64,000 bases of DNA from Acinetobacter lwoffii (GTDB lineage Bacteria > Pseudomonadota > Gammaproteobacteria > Pseudomonadales > Moraxellaceae), in assembly GCF_019343495.1 (NCBI RefSeq), contig NZ_CP072551.1, positions 1 to 64,000 of the forward strand, read 5' to 3'. Below, one piece after another: positions 1 to 9,151 of this stretch. Made by a program: the position numbers and the translations under genes. The notes beneath the pieces are model-generated. The model worked only from the letters and a program-made list of their open reading frames with translations. It was not told the origin of the DNA and searched no databases. The number at the start of each line of letters is the position of its first letter. The first letter of the stretch is position 1.

Positions 1-17
1 CTTTGGAGATTCAAGAA

Positions 18-311
18 ATGGCTAAACGTTTTAGTCCCGAATTTAAACAGCAAGCGATTGATTATGCACTTTCAAACTCACACGAGTCTGTAGCTGCAAT
101 CGCCCAGAAATTAGGTGTGGGTTATTCAACATTAGATAAATGGATTCGTGAAACCAATCCGGCAGGTTCAAGCAAACGTCAACTTTCACCAGAACAACAG
201 CGGATCGTGGAATTAGAGAAAGAAGTCAAACAGCTCAAGGAAGCCAATGACATCTTAAAAAAAGCGCATGTGTACTTTCTAACAGATCATGCCAAGAAAA
301 GTACACGGTAA
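18..311 (+). CDS. IS3-family transposase OrfA (helix-turn-helix subunit)
   Basis: This is the first frame of the IS3 element, about 97 residues. It begins MAKRFSPEFK at ATG 18, with GGAG at 5-8 as ribosome binding site; the frame stays open to a TTG at 3. A helix-turn-helix (about residues 20-50, VAAIAQKLGVGYSTLDKW) recognises the IS ends. It is followed by a leucine-zipper-like stretch (IVELEKEVKQLKEAND) used for multimerisation. An A-run at 257-263 (A AAA AAA) lies in the right phase for a -1 ribosomal shift into OrfB. The OrfB frame is open from there to its ATG, so a fused OrfAB transposase can be made, as is usual for IS3 elements. Confidence 0.85.
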   Translation: MAKRFSPEFKQQAIDYALSNSHESVAAIAQKLGVGYSTLDKWIRETNPAGSSKRQLSPEQQRIVELEKEVKQLKEANDILKKAHVYFLTDHAKKSTR

Positions 312-325
312 TTCAAGATCTAGAT

Positions 326-1177
326 ATGAATGAAGTCACCGTATCTTCTGCCTGTAAATACCTAGGTGTCAGCACTTCAGGCTATTATGCCTGGCGAAAA
401 CGTCAAGCCAATACGGCACAGAAATATAATGAATTAAAAGCCGTATATTGGCAGCATCATGCACGATTGGGTGCACCTTCATTAGTACATGACATACATG
501 ATTTAGGTTACAACATGAGCGAACGTACTATTGGAAGGATGCTAAAAAAGCTTGGTTTACGTAGCAGGATTGCACGTAAATACAAGCATACGACTGATTC
601 AACCCATCGTTTGCCTACAGCACCCAACTTGTTGGATCGCCAATTTACAGTTACTCAGCCTAATAAAGTCTGGACAACAGACATTACCTATATCCGCACT
701 AAAGAAGGTTGGTTGTATTTATGTGTGATGCTAGATTTATTTAGCCGTCGTATCGTGGGGTGGCAAACCAGCCATCGAATAGACCGCCAGTTGGTGTGTG
801 ATACGTTTAACTATGCAATGGCTCGTCAGGGTTATCCAACTGGTGTTATGGTTCATTCGGACCAAGGCTCACAGTACTGTAGTCGTGATTTTAGAGCGCT
901 GTTACTGAAAAATGATTGTACTCAGAGTATGTCTAGACGTGGAAACTGTTGGGATAATGCAGTGACTGAAAGCTTCTTTCATACATTAAAAGGTCATGTG
1001 GTACATGGCAGTGTGTTTTCGACTCGAAAAGAAGCGAATGCTGTCTTGTTTGACTATATTGAAATTTATTACAATCGAGTCAGAAGACATTCTGCAAACG
1101 GCTGGTTAAGTCCAGAAGCCTTTGAACAGAAATATATTAAAAGTTTAGAGGGGCTGGTTGTCCACGATACTGTCTAG
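326..1177 (+). CDS. IS3-family transposase OrfB (DDE integrase domain)
   Basis: The 283-residue frame has the IS3 OrfB layout. An HTH_21-type region (SERTIGRMLKKLGLRSR) is followed by an rve-type catalytic core with TTDITYI (first Asp), VHSDQGSQY (second Asp) and the NAVTESFFHTLK block (Glu). It catalyses cut-and-copy transposition after being produced as an OrfAB frameshift product; this frame is -1 relative to OrfA. It looks intact, so the element may be active if its left end is whole. Confidence 0.88.
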   Translation: MNEVTVSSACKYLGVSTSGYYAWRKRQANTAQKYNELKAVYWQHHARLGAPSLVHDIHDLGYNMSERTIGRMLKKLGLRSRIARKYKHTTDSTHRLPTAPNLLDRQFTVTQPNKVWTTDITYIRTKEGWLYLCVMLDLFSRRIVGWQTSHRIDRQLVCDTFNYAMARQGYPTGVMVHSDQGSQYCSRDFRALLLKNDCTQSMSRRGNCWDNAVTESFFHTLKGHVVHGSVFSTRKEANAVLFDYIEIYYNRVRRHSANGWLSPEAFEQKYIKSLEGLVVHDTV

Positions 1178-1179
1178 GA

Positions 1180-1944
1180 TCAATGGTCATACCCTTCTCT
1201 TAGGTTAAGTGTAAGAGGATATTCTTGTTCCAAACAAATATCACTAAGAAGCTTAGGCCTTAACTGTTCTTCAAGAAAATCATCAGCTGTTCCCTGATCG
1301 ACTAAAATAGGTAAATGAACTTCAGCGTTTTTGATTAATTCAATCGCATCATAGCTTTTCCATAAAGTTTCGGTTTCACCTAGATAGTGTGTAAAAGCCT
1401 TTTTCCCCCAAGGTACTTGGCTAGGTGCAACAATTGGTGCAAAAGCAGAAATACTTTTATACAGCTCAGGGTTTTTTAAACCAATTACTAATGCACCATG
1501 ACCACCCATGCTATGCCCCATAATACTTTGGACTTGATTGGTCGGAAAATTCAGGTCAATCAGATTTCTGAGCTCCTCCACAATATAATCATACATTTTG
1601 AAATGCTGTGACCAGGGTGCTTGTGTTGCATTCACATAGAATCCTGCGCCTTGGCCTAAATCATAATCTGCATGATCTGGTACATCCTCTCCACGTGGGC
1701 TAGTATCTGGTGCAACAATAATGACTTTATGTTCAGCCGCATACTTTTGTGCTCCGGCTTTAGTAATAAAGTTCTGTTCGTTGCAAGTCAGTCCTGATAA
1801 CCAATATAAAACTGGCAACCGCTCATCTTTGTCATGAGGTGGCAGATATATTGAGAATTTCATTGAACAGTTTAATGCTATTGACTGATGGCGATACACT
1901 TGTTGCGATCCACCAAAAGAAGCATGTTTCTCAATTATTTCCAT
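1180..1944 (-). pseudogene. fghA: S-formylglutathione hydrolase, C-terminus cut off by IS3
   Basis: The encoded esterase hydrolyses S-formylglutathione to formate and glutathione, the step after AdhC in glutathione-dependent formaldehyde oxidation. The alpha/beta-hydrolase nucleophile motif GHSMGG is present, as are the acid region (VDQGTADDFL) and the REGYDH motif holding the catalytic His. The usual roughly 280-residue protein is cut after that His. The next codon, TGA, is the first three bases of the IS end (1180-1182). About 25 C-terminal residues are lost. The ATG at 1944 has an AGGT upstream and is preferred over an in-frame TTG at 1950. The triad is nominally complete, but loss of the last helix probably destabilises the protein (inference). 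Confidence 0.85.
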
Positions 1945-2118
1945 AATCAATTACCTATGTTGAGCAAGACTTCATGAGAAATCAAGTAAACAAAGAGTCT
2001 GACATTCTCCACAGAGAATAGTGATAAAGAATTAAAATGTAGGCAGGTTTATTGAACCTATACACGATGCCTACACAGATAGATCTGTTTTACAGATAAT
2101 GTACCGTTTTAGAGGATT

Positions 2119-2150
2119 CCATGCATGTCAATCATGATTCACATGCATGG
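2119..2150. repeat. Inverted repeat in the adhC-fghA gap
   Basis: CCATGCATGT (2119-2128) and ACATGCATGG (2141-2150) form a perfect 10-bp stem, with a loop that itself contains ATCATGAT. It lies just after the adhC stop in a 229-bp gap before fghA. There is no clear T-run on either side, so it may be an mRNA stabiliser or weak terminator separating adhC from fghA. Nothing else was recognised in 1945-2172. Confidence 0.5.
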
Positions 2151-2172
2151 AAAAGCATAAGGTCTGACGCAA

Positions 2173-3306
<1,134 letters not shown>

Positions 3307-3582
3307 CTATTTTAAATATGATTTTAGAATCTTGGCGATTTCAGCCAATTCTTCTTTTCGTTGTTGTTCTGTGGTTTCACCTGATACTAAAGTGTCCTTT
3401 AAATGAACCTCCAACATTTCATTCATCAAACCATTAATAGCACCACGCACAGAGCATATTTGTTGCAGAATTGCACCACATTCCACATTGTCTTCTAACG
3501 CTTTTTCAATCGCTTGCGTCTGACCTTTGATCTTTCTGACGCGTAGAAGAATCTTTTTTTTGTCTTCAACCTGATTAGGCAT
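3307..3582 (-). CDS. frmR: FrmR-type formaldehyde-sensing repressor (CsoR/RcnR family)
   Basis: This 91-residue all-helical repressor belongs to the DUF156/CsoR-RcnR family. It has Pro2 after the start Met, Cys35 and His60. In characterised FrmR proteins, formaldehyde crosslinks Pro2 and Cys35 of neighbouring subunits and releases DNA. The gene is first in frmR-adhC-(fghA), and a fitting palindrome lies upstream (3608-3629). The Cys/Pro pair and the dehydrogenase partner favour an aldehyde sensor over a nickel/cobalt or copper sensor of the same fold. Confidence 0.9.
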   Translation of the reverse strand: MPNQVEDKKKILLRVRKIKGQTQAIEKALEDNVECGAILQQICSVRGAINGLMNEMLEVHLKDTLVSGETTEQQRKEELAEIAKILKSYLK

Positions 3583-3607
3583 CAGACCTCCTTATTAGCT
3601 AGCATTA

Positions 3608-3629
3608 ATACTATACTACCCCATAGTAT
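3608..3629. promoter_or_regulatory. Probable FrmR operator
   Basis: ATACTAT (3608-3614) and ATAGTAT (3623-3629) are perfect 7-bp arms around a centre that contains CCCC. AT arms around a C/G tract are the operator form of the CsoR/RcnR/FrmR family. It lies 26-47 bp upstream of the frmR start. Confidence 0.75.
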
Positions 3630-3711
3630 AAAAAAAGCAATATTTTTTATAAATCGAAAATCAAAAAGCTCTTTAGCGAAAATTTTCTATTCCTGTTTTT
3701 AGTTTTTTTTA

Positions 3712-3739
3712 AATTAACATCATAGAGCTTATGCGAAAG
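3712..3739. other. pdif site (XerD/XerC recombination site)
   Basis: The 28-bp layout is 11-6-11. The XerD-like half AATTAACATCA (9 of 11 to ATTTAACATAA) is followed by spacer TAGAGC and the XerC-like half TTATGCGAAAG (9 of 11 to TTATGCGAAGT). Orientation is D then C, left to right. Such sites move gene modules between Acinetobacter plasmids. It bounds the frmR-adhC-fghA block on its right; a left partner would have lain where the IS3 element now is, or further out. Confidence 0.75.
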
Positions 3740-3745
3740 TCACAA

Positions 3746-3773
3746 AAAAATGGGACTTTTAGCTCCCATTTTT
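3746..3773. terminator. Intrinsic terminator next to pdif
   Basis: AAAAATGGGA and TCCCATTTTT form a 10-bp stem with an 8-base loop, T-rich on both strands. It begins 7 bp past the XerC half of the pdif site. No gene ends here on either strand, so it is an orphan terminator. Near-identical hairpins follow the other D/C pdif sites at 24209 and 28077. The rest of 3774-4050 shows no gene beyond a probable promoter for the next reading frame. Confidence 0.8.
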
Positions 3774-4050
3774 TATTTTGTCTCATGTTCTTTGTAATGC
3801 TGTGACCTTTTAGAATTATGTTTTAAATTTTAGCCACCTTGTAGATATTTTGAACGTTTCAAGCCTTGAAAATACTACCGAAAGTTTAGATTAAACTGCC
3901 TTTACAGACTCTAATAGAATATTTTTAGTGAGCGGATGATATTTATTATTCATTATTAAGGAATTATTAAATCCTATAAATATCATTTATTGGATTAATT
4001 TACTTTGGTACTGTGCACATCATCCCCCAGTTAAAAAATAAGGAACAATT

Positions 4051-5046
4051 ATGAATAAGATGATGAATGCTCTTATCTTAGAAAATTTTGGTGATCATGA
4101 ATTTAAACGTGTAGAACTGCCTATACCTCAACCAGAGGCTGGGCAAGTTCTAGTACGTATTCATGCTAGTGGTGTAAACCCTATTGATTATAAAATTCGT
4201 CTTGGTGAAGCACCATATGCTATGCCAGAGCTTCCTGCCGTGTTGGGAACAGATATGGCTGGGGTTGTCACTGCTGTTGGTGAAGGTGTCACCCACTTCA
4301 ACGTTGGAGATGAAGTTTACGGTCTGATTGGTGGCGTTCGTGGTCTTCAAGGATCTTTAGCAGAATATGTTGTAGCAGATGCCGATCTGATCGCATTAAA
4401 GCCACGCAATATCTCTATGCGTGAGGCAGCAGTACTACCATTGACGTTCCTCACCGCTTGGGAAGGTTTAGTGGATAATGCGAAGGTCCAACCAGGGCAA
4501 ACTGTACTGGTTCAGGGTGGTGCTGGTGGCGTTGGTTATATGGTTGTTCAGCTTGCAAAAGCACTTGATGCAAATGTTTGGGCGACTGGTCGTACAGCTG
4601 ATCAATCACTGATTTCAGAACTCGGTGCAACACCTCTCGATTACACAACAGCATCTTCCGATGACATTATTGCTGCAAGCCCTGAGGGTCAAGGTTTTAA
4701 CATTGTTTACGACACTGTGGGTGGTCCAGTACTCGAAGCTTCACTTTCCATGACAACTCACTATGGCCACATTACCAGCTGTGCTGCATTTGGTAATCAT
4801 AATTTAGCGAGTTCATCTCTACGGTGTGCCACAGTGTCTGGCGTATTCGTCCTAATGCCGATGTTAACAGGCAATCGCCGTGCTCATCATGGTGATATCC
4901 TTAAGATCGCGACTCGTCTTGTTGAGGAAGGTAAACTGCGTCCTATTGTTGATCCTCGTCATTTTACTCTAGACCAAGCGATTGAGGCTCATGATGCTGT
5001 TCAAGATCGCTCTGCCAATATTAAGGTCGTGATTGATGTCATTTAA
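4051..5046 (+). CDS. Zinc-free MDR oxidoreductase, NADPH:quinone reductase-like
   Basis: The 331-residue protein belongs to the medium-chain dehydrogenase/reductase superfamily, quinone oxidoreductase branch. An N-terminal GroES-like domain (HASGVNPIDYKIR, GTDMAGVV) precedes a Rossmann domain with GGAGGVG at about residue 155. No zinc-ligand cysteines are seen, so it likely reduces quinones or alpha,beta-unsaturated carbonyls with NADPH rather than oxidising alcohols. AAGGA at 4041-4045 supports ATG 4051. Its end overlaps the start of a second MDR gene, so the two are co-translated. Confidence 0.85.
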   Translation: MNKMMNALILENFGDHEFKRVELPIPQPEAGQVLVRIHASGVNPIDYKIRLGEAPYAMPELPAVLGTDMAGVVTAVGEGVTHFNVGDEVYGLIGGVRGLQGSLAEYVVADADLIALKPRNISMREAAVLPLTFLTAWEGLVDNAKVQPGQTVLVQGGAGGVGYMVVQLAKALDANVWATGRTADQSLISELGATPLDYTTASSDDIIAASPEGQGFNIVYDTVGGPVLEASLSMTTHYGHITSCAAFGNHNLASSSLRCATVSGVFVLMPMLTGNRRAHHGDILKIATRLVEEGKLRPIVDPRHFTLDQAIEAHDAVQDRSANIKVVIDVI

Positions 5047-5836
5047 CGCACTTCAGGCCAAGACTTGGCGCTTCAATAGTATTGGAGATACAGATGTTCT
5101 GACATTAGAAACACTTCCTGTTGCTTTACCAGCAGCAGGAGAAGTTCTAATCCAGATGAAAACGATCGGACTCAACCGGGCTGATGTAATGTTTCGGCGT
5201 GGTAATTATATTCAAAAGGCAGTATTCCCTTCTCGTCTCGGATATGAAGGAGCAGGCATAGTTCTTGCGATAGGTGAAGGTGTACGCCAATTTTCTCCAG
5301 GAGATGCAGTATCGATTCTTCCGACTGACAATCTAGCCAAATATGGGACATATGCGGACAAGCTCCTGATTCCAGAAACTTTTTTAGTTCACAAACCCGA
5401 TAGTTTAAGCTGGGAAGAAGCTTCTTCAATCTGGATGCAGTATTTGACGGCTTGGGGTGGTGTAATCCATGCTGGTGGAGTTTCGAAAGGAAAAACGATC
5501 TTGATCACAGCAGCTTCAAGTAGCGTAGGACTAGCTGCGATACAGATAGCTGAAGCAGCGGGAGCTAAGGTCATTGCAAGTACACAGACGATAGAGAAAA
5601 AGCAACGTTTACTGGATCTCGGTGTTAAAAATGTTATAGCCACTGAAGATGAACCAGATTTGTATGAGGCGCTTGTATTACGTTTAGGTGGAGAACATCT
5701 TGATGTCGCCTTCGATGCTGTAGGAGGGCCTCATATTGAACAGATTGCAAAAGCGATGTCTGTGGGAGGAACTATGGTTATGCATGGTGCACTTAGCCCG
5801 GAGATCACACCATTTCCCCTTAAAGTTGCATTATGA
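5036..5836 (+). pseudogene. Second quinone-reductase-like MDR gene, cut by IS3
   Basis: About 266 residues remain of a usual 320-330. The GroES-like half (IGLNRADVMFRRGNY, GYEGAGIV) and most of the nucleotide-binding domain (TAASSSVGLAAIQIAEAAGA) are present. The frame stops at TGA 5834-5836, which are the first three bases of the inserted IS3 element. ATG 5036 lies inside the previous gene's last codons. The remainder is not found on the other side of the IS, so insertion was accompanied by a deletion or rearrangement. Confidence 0.8.
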
Positions 5837-5872
5837 ACCGTACCGGGTTTGTCGGAGACTTTTTTATTTAAG

Positions 5873-6775
5873 TTAGGCCACCTGACCTAACGGGTTAATC
5901 TTATCATAGTACATTGCTTCAAACTCAAAAGGCGACTTGTAACCCAATGCACTGTGTACACGCTCTTTATTGAACCAATCTACCCAGTTGAGTGTCGCAA
6001 GTTGTACATCCGCTAAACCTTGCCAATCTGCTTTTAAATATTCAATCACCTCTGTTTTGTATAAGCCATTCACTGTTTCAGCCAAAGCATTATCGTATGA
6101 ATCACCAGTTGTACCGACTGACGCTCGTAAATTTGCTGCTTCTAGACGATTGGTATAGCGAATGGAAAGATATTGCACACCTCTATCGGAATGATGAATT
6201 ACATTCTTTGGCATACCTCGATCATGCAAAGCTTGTTCTAATGCATCAAGCACCATATCTGTATTCATACGTGTTGATACTTTCCATCCAACAATTGCTC
6301 GTGAAAACACATCAATAATAAATGCGGTATAGACCCAACCTGACTTGGTTTGAATATACGTAAAGTCACTGACCCACAGCTGATCTGGATGATCAGCACT
6401 AAAATTACGTTTCACTAAATCATTCGCTCGTTTTTGATCATCTCGGCTACGGGTGGTTTGTTTGTTCTTACCTCGCCAAACACCTTGTATACCTAGCTTT
6501 TTCATTAATCGAGCAACAGTACAGCGTGCAATAATATAGCCTTCACGTTTCAGTTTTTGCCAGACTTTACGTACACCATACCGACCTGAACTTTCCTTCC
6601 AAATTCGTTTAATCTCCTCAGCATGATGCAAGTCATGTAAATCTCGCTTTGCTCGATGTTCTGGATTTTCGCAGAGATCTAGAGTCCGGTAATAGGTTGA
6701 AGCTGCGATCGGTAAAATCCTACAAATCGCATCAACACCATATAAGTCTTTATTGTTATGGATGAAATCCACCAT
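5873..6775 (-). CDS. IS3-family transposase OrfB
   Basis: The 300-residue frame contains the HTH_21 region (ARCTVARLMKKLGIQGV) and an rve integrase core with WVSDFTYI, HHSDRGVQY and DNALAETVNGLYKTE as the D, D and E blocks. Its first base is the last base of orfA in the -1 frame, so production as a frameshift fusion is expected. No damage is seen. Confidence 0.9.
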   Translation of the reverse strand: MVDFIHNNKDLYGVDAICRILPIAASTYYRTLDLCENPEHRAKRDLHDLHHAEEIKRIWKESSGRYGVRKVWQKLKREGYIIARCTVARLMKKLGIQGVWRGKNKQTTRSRDDQKRANDLVKRNFSADHPDQLWVSDFTYIQTKSGWVYTAFIIDVFSRAIVGWKVSTRMNTDMVLDALEQALHDRGMPKNVIHHSDRGVQYLSIRYTNRLEAANLRASVGTTGDSYDNALAETVNGLYKTEVIEYLKADWQGLADVQLATLNWVDWFNKERVHSALGYKSPFEFEAMYYDKINPLGQVA

Positions 6776-7092
6776 TATTTGTGTGGGCGGTCGAGCTCCG
6801 CCTGGGCGAAAAAAGCGGCTGCTTTACGTAGAATTTCATTCGCACGTTGCAGTTCTTTATTTTCGCGTTCCAGTTGTTTGATACGTTCTTGGTCTGAAAG
6901 CTGCTGTACTTTAATAGGATTTTGCTGATCTAAATGCTTTTGATGCCAGGCACGAAGTGTTTCAGGAGTACAACCAATCTTAGGCGCAATTGCTGTGATT
7001 GCAGCCCAAGTAGAAGGATAATCTTTTTCAGATTCAATCAATAATTGAACCGCTCTTTCTCTGATTTCAGGGGTATATTTTAATTTTGTCAT
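6775..7092 (-). CDS. IS3-family transposase OrfA
   Basis: The 105-residue protein carries a helix-turn-helix (about residues 30-55, AIAPKIGCTPETLRAWH) and a C-terminal leucine-zipper-like helix (QERIKQLERENKELQRAN). The slippery heptamer T TTT TTC lies at 6808-6814 (read on the minus strand) and is in phase for a -1 shift into orfB. It looks like the IS51-type group of IS3 elements. Confidence 0.88.
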   Translation of the reverse strand: MTKLKYTPEIRERAVQLLIESEKDYPSTWAAITAIAPKIGCTPETLRAWHQKHLDQQNPIKVQQLSDQERIKQLERENKELQRANEILRKAAAFFAQAELDRPHK

Positions 7093-7154
7093 CGGGATAG
7101 TCTCTCAGAATATTGACTCTCCGACAAACCCGGTACGGTTCATAATTTTCAAGC

Positions 7155-7346
7155 TTAATCTATACAGGTATATTTTGTTGAATTACGTTTTTTTATTAAG
7201 ATATTTAAGGGAAAATTCTTACGGAAAAAATGTTTTTTATCACTGAACCATATACAAGTAGCTAAATTATCGTGCAATTTTTCAACCATCATTGGATGAC
7301 TACCGTAAACTAGGTAAACAATATCACCAATATAGATATTATTCAT
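7155..7346 (-). CDS. Small DUF2158 (YodC-like) protein
   Basis: The 63-residue protein resembles the short DUF2158 family. GDIVYLVYGSHPMMVEKL at the N-terminus matches the family's GD-V-LKSGGP-MTVE pattern, and CIWF matches its C-WF motif. The family is an SH3-like small barrel of unknown role, frequent on plasmids and near phage genes. It ends just outside the IS3 element and appears intact. Confidence 0.6.
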   Translation of the reverse strand: MNNIYIGDIVYLVYGSHPMMVEKLHDNLATCIWFSDKKHFFRKNFPLNILIKKRNSTKYTCID

Positions 7347-7440
7347 CTTTAGTCAGCCAAGCATAAGATCAAAATTCTGAAACTTCTGATAAATAAATTA
7401 ATGCCATCAATTGAGAACTTTTTTTAAGCTGAGAAAGCAT

Positions 7441-7560
7441 TTATAAAGTCCAATTAAGTCCTTGTCCCATTTCATAAATAATGAGTATTAATGCAATTAC
7501 CATTAGTGAAATGACAATGGCTTCGACCTTAGTGAGAATCTTAAATTCTCCACCTTTCAT
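7441..7560 (-). CDS. Possible 39-residue single-pass membrane peptide
   Basis: A short frame begins MKGGEFKILT and continues with a hydrophobic segment (IVISLMVIALILIIY, about residues 15-29), ending GLNWTL. A basic N-terminus before one transmembrane helix fits a small inner-membrane protein. The ribosome binding site is weak (AAAAG). There is no family assignment; the composition argues for a real gene, but the evidence is modest. Confidence 0.35.
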   Translation of the reverse strand: MKGGEFKILTKVEAIVISLMVIALILIIYEMGQGLNWTL

Positions 7561-7667
7561 CTTTTATATAATAAACAAAGTGAACAATAAATAACAATAA
7601 TGTTACAAAAAAATTACTGGATGTTACAAAAATAAGGCTGGTAAAGAAAAATCTCTCAAAGGAGGTG

Positions 7668-7898
7668 CTAATTCTTTTCAAACTTAACCTTATGTACTAG
7701 GCGATTTCCTGTATAAGACTCATGACCTACTGCGATCATATCAACACCACCTTCTTCTTCTAAACTTAATAAGAAAGTATGGAAACCCCGCATGTCATTT
7801 AACTCAATATTATTGCTGATCCATTTCATCGTACCTGGTTCCATATTGTTTATGTCTTCTTGGATTTTATTGTAGGGGGGATTACCGCAGTTGACCAT
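7668..7898 (-). CDS. Hypothetical protein
   Basis: A 76-residue acidic frame with no recognised motif. The central part (NDMRGFHTFLLSLEEEGGVDMIAVGHES) looks like a compact folded unit. A weak AAAGAG precedes ATG 7898; an internal Met (MEPGTMKW) is an alternative start. Its neighbours are other small unknown genes between IS remnants. Confidence 0.4.
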   Translation of the reverse strand: MVNCGNPPYNKIQEDINNMEPGTMKWISNNIELNDMRGFHTFLLSLEEEGGVDMIAVGHESYTGNRLVHKVKFEKN

Positions 7899-8144
7899 TT
7901 GCTATGCTCTTTTTATAATTTGCCATTAAATTATCTTCGCTATAAAAGATTTTTAAGAAAATCGGTCTGTATTTGGCCAATTAACGCTACAAAAAAAACT
8001 CATCCGATAAGTATTCTTACCTAAACCCAAGGTTCTATAACTTGGATCCTGAATATCTTACATACGCAGACATAGCTCATACATCGGAATTTAAACTTAG
8101 CCTCTACACTGAAATTAAGTTTTAGAAACATAGAGGAAATTCAG

Positions 8145-8318
8145 ATGGAAAAGTATTCAAAGATTCTAATCCTGAGCTTATTTGGATTTACTGGAACAGT
8201 AGCTATTGCAGATGAATCCATTCCAATAGAAGCAACTGCCGCCGCCGAAGCACAACAGGTTGCTTTAGATTATGGAAATGAGAAAGACAAAAAATCTGAA
8301 TCATCTGAAAGCCCTTAA
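8145..8318 (+). CDS. Small secreted or periplasmic protein with signal peptide
   Basis: The 57-residue frame starts at ATG 8145 after a good AGAGGAA (8132-8138). A positively charged start, a hydrophobic core (ILILSLFGFTGTVA) and a likely cleavage after AIA before DES give a mature peptide of about 35 residues. The mature part is rich in Ala, Glu, Lys and Ser and ends KKSESSESP. It is followed 8 bp later by a good terminator, so it is a complete monocistronic unit. The family is not recognised. Confidence 0.65.
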   Translation: MEKYSKILILSLFGFTGTVAIADESIPIEATAAAEAQQVALDYGNEKDKKSESSESP

Positions 8319-8325
8319 TTAAAGG

Positions 8326-8357
8326 AATGCCGGTCAGTTAAGAAATTGACTGGCATT
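8326..8357 (+). terminator. Intrinsic terminator of the small secreted protein gene
   Basis: AATGCCGGTCA (8326-8336) pairs with TGACTGGCATT (8347-8357) with one G-T pair, and TTTTC follows. Confidence 0.8.
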
Positions 8358-8405
8358 TTCTTGGGTATTTCTGTGGTGTCCCTTTCATAACTCGTGGGCA
8401 ACTCC

Positions 8406-8847
8406 TCACTCCCTCTCAGGCAAAACATATCTCTTAGATTTTTCCAGTAAACTTTCTAAATGTTTAGGTAAATTACCTGCGGAGTCTAAAGAGTCGAATC
8501 TTAATATATTCAGAATGCCAATAGATGCAATATGAAAGCTGGTTCTCAAAGGACTGACTTTTGCACGTTGAGCCATATGTTTCATTGTCTTCTTAGAATA
8601 TTATAGGCAATACCCCCCATAATTCTTGATAAACTAAATCAGGTTGCTTGCTCCTCAAATGCTTGCCCTCCTGTAAATCACTTTTGATTTCTCGGTAACA
8701 CATTTTTATTTCCCAGCGCTGAGCATAAAGCTTCGCCAAGCCTATCAGTGGATATGTCTTTGGGTCCATTAATAAAGTGATATAACGTCTAATTTTCCCT
8801 GCCTGCTTAACCTCAATCAAACGCGCTTCCCAATACCCTGTTGCCAT
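8406..8847 (-). pseudogene. IS4-type transposase remnant (C-terminal part, frameshifted)
   Basis: The frame starting at 8847 encodes YAQRWEIKMCYREIKSDLQ, the Y-R-E-K signature region of IS4-type DDE transposases. After a stop near 8593 the homology continues in another frame (KVSPLRTSFHIASIGI...) to a stop at 8406-8408. The N-terminal half is missing. It is a dead remnant. Confidence 0.75.
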
Positions 8848-8884
8848 TAGAGGCCAAAAGCCGCTGTAAACTGGATCCTGAACT

Positions 8885-9070
8885 AAAAATCTATAATCAG
8901 GAAATCAATAAAGAAGAATAGAAATTAAGTATGGATTGGCAGTCTAAAAACTTTCAAAATGCTTTCAGAACGTTATCGCAATAGAGCTAAACGCCCCCCT
9001 TTTGAGATTCAATCTAGTTGCTGGAATTTATAATTTGCAACTGAGTAAGAATGATTTATGAAGGCGGTCT
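8885..9070 (+). pseudogene. IS5-type transposase C-terminal remnant
   Basis: With frameshifts, the + strand encodes FKMLSERYRNRAKR and then AGIYNLQLSKN, the closing segment of an IS5-type transposase. A similar end, better preserved, lies at 53384-53655 (FKILAERYRN, GIYNFELSKK). Only the 3' tip remains here. Confidence 0.6.
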
Positions 9071-9083
9071 AATGCTAATCTAA

Positions 9084-9126
9084 GAAAATAAAAAAAATCC
9101 TAAAACCATTTAACTTCTTAGGATTT
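9084..9126 (-). terminator. Terminator of the GntR gene
   Basis: On the minus strand AAATCCTAA (9126-9118) pairs with TTAGGATTT (9103-9095), followed by a run TTTTTTTATTTTC. It lies 25 bp after the GntR stop codon. Confidence 0.85.
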
Positions 9127-9151
9127 GAATGGGCAGGATATAAATATAAGC

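Larger units (their letters stand above)
1..1182 (+). mobile_element. IS3-family insertion sequence, left end outside window
   Basis: Two consecutive transposase frames are followed by a terminal sequence ending in CA at 1182. Read inward from the right end it begins TGATCCTAGACAGTATC, typical of IS3-family ends. The left inverted repeat lies before base 1. The right end sits directly against the truncated S-formylglutathione hydrolase gene, so this copy is the mutation that broke it. The exact IS name is not assigned. Confidence 0.85.
5834..7142 (-). mobile_element. Complete IS3-family insertion sequence
   Basis: Terminal inverted repeats TGAACCGTACCGGGTTTGTC at 5834 and its complement ending at 7142 enclose orfA and orfB on the minus strand (1309 bp). 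The flanks ATTA and TAAT are not direct repeats, so no target duplication is seen. This suggests that later recombination removed one original flank. A decayed end of the same family recurs at 57956. Confidence 0.9.
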
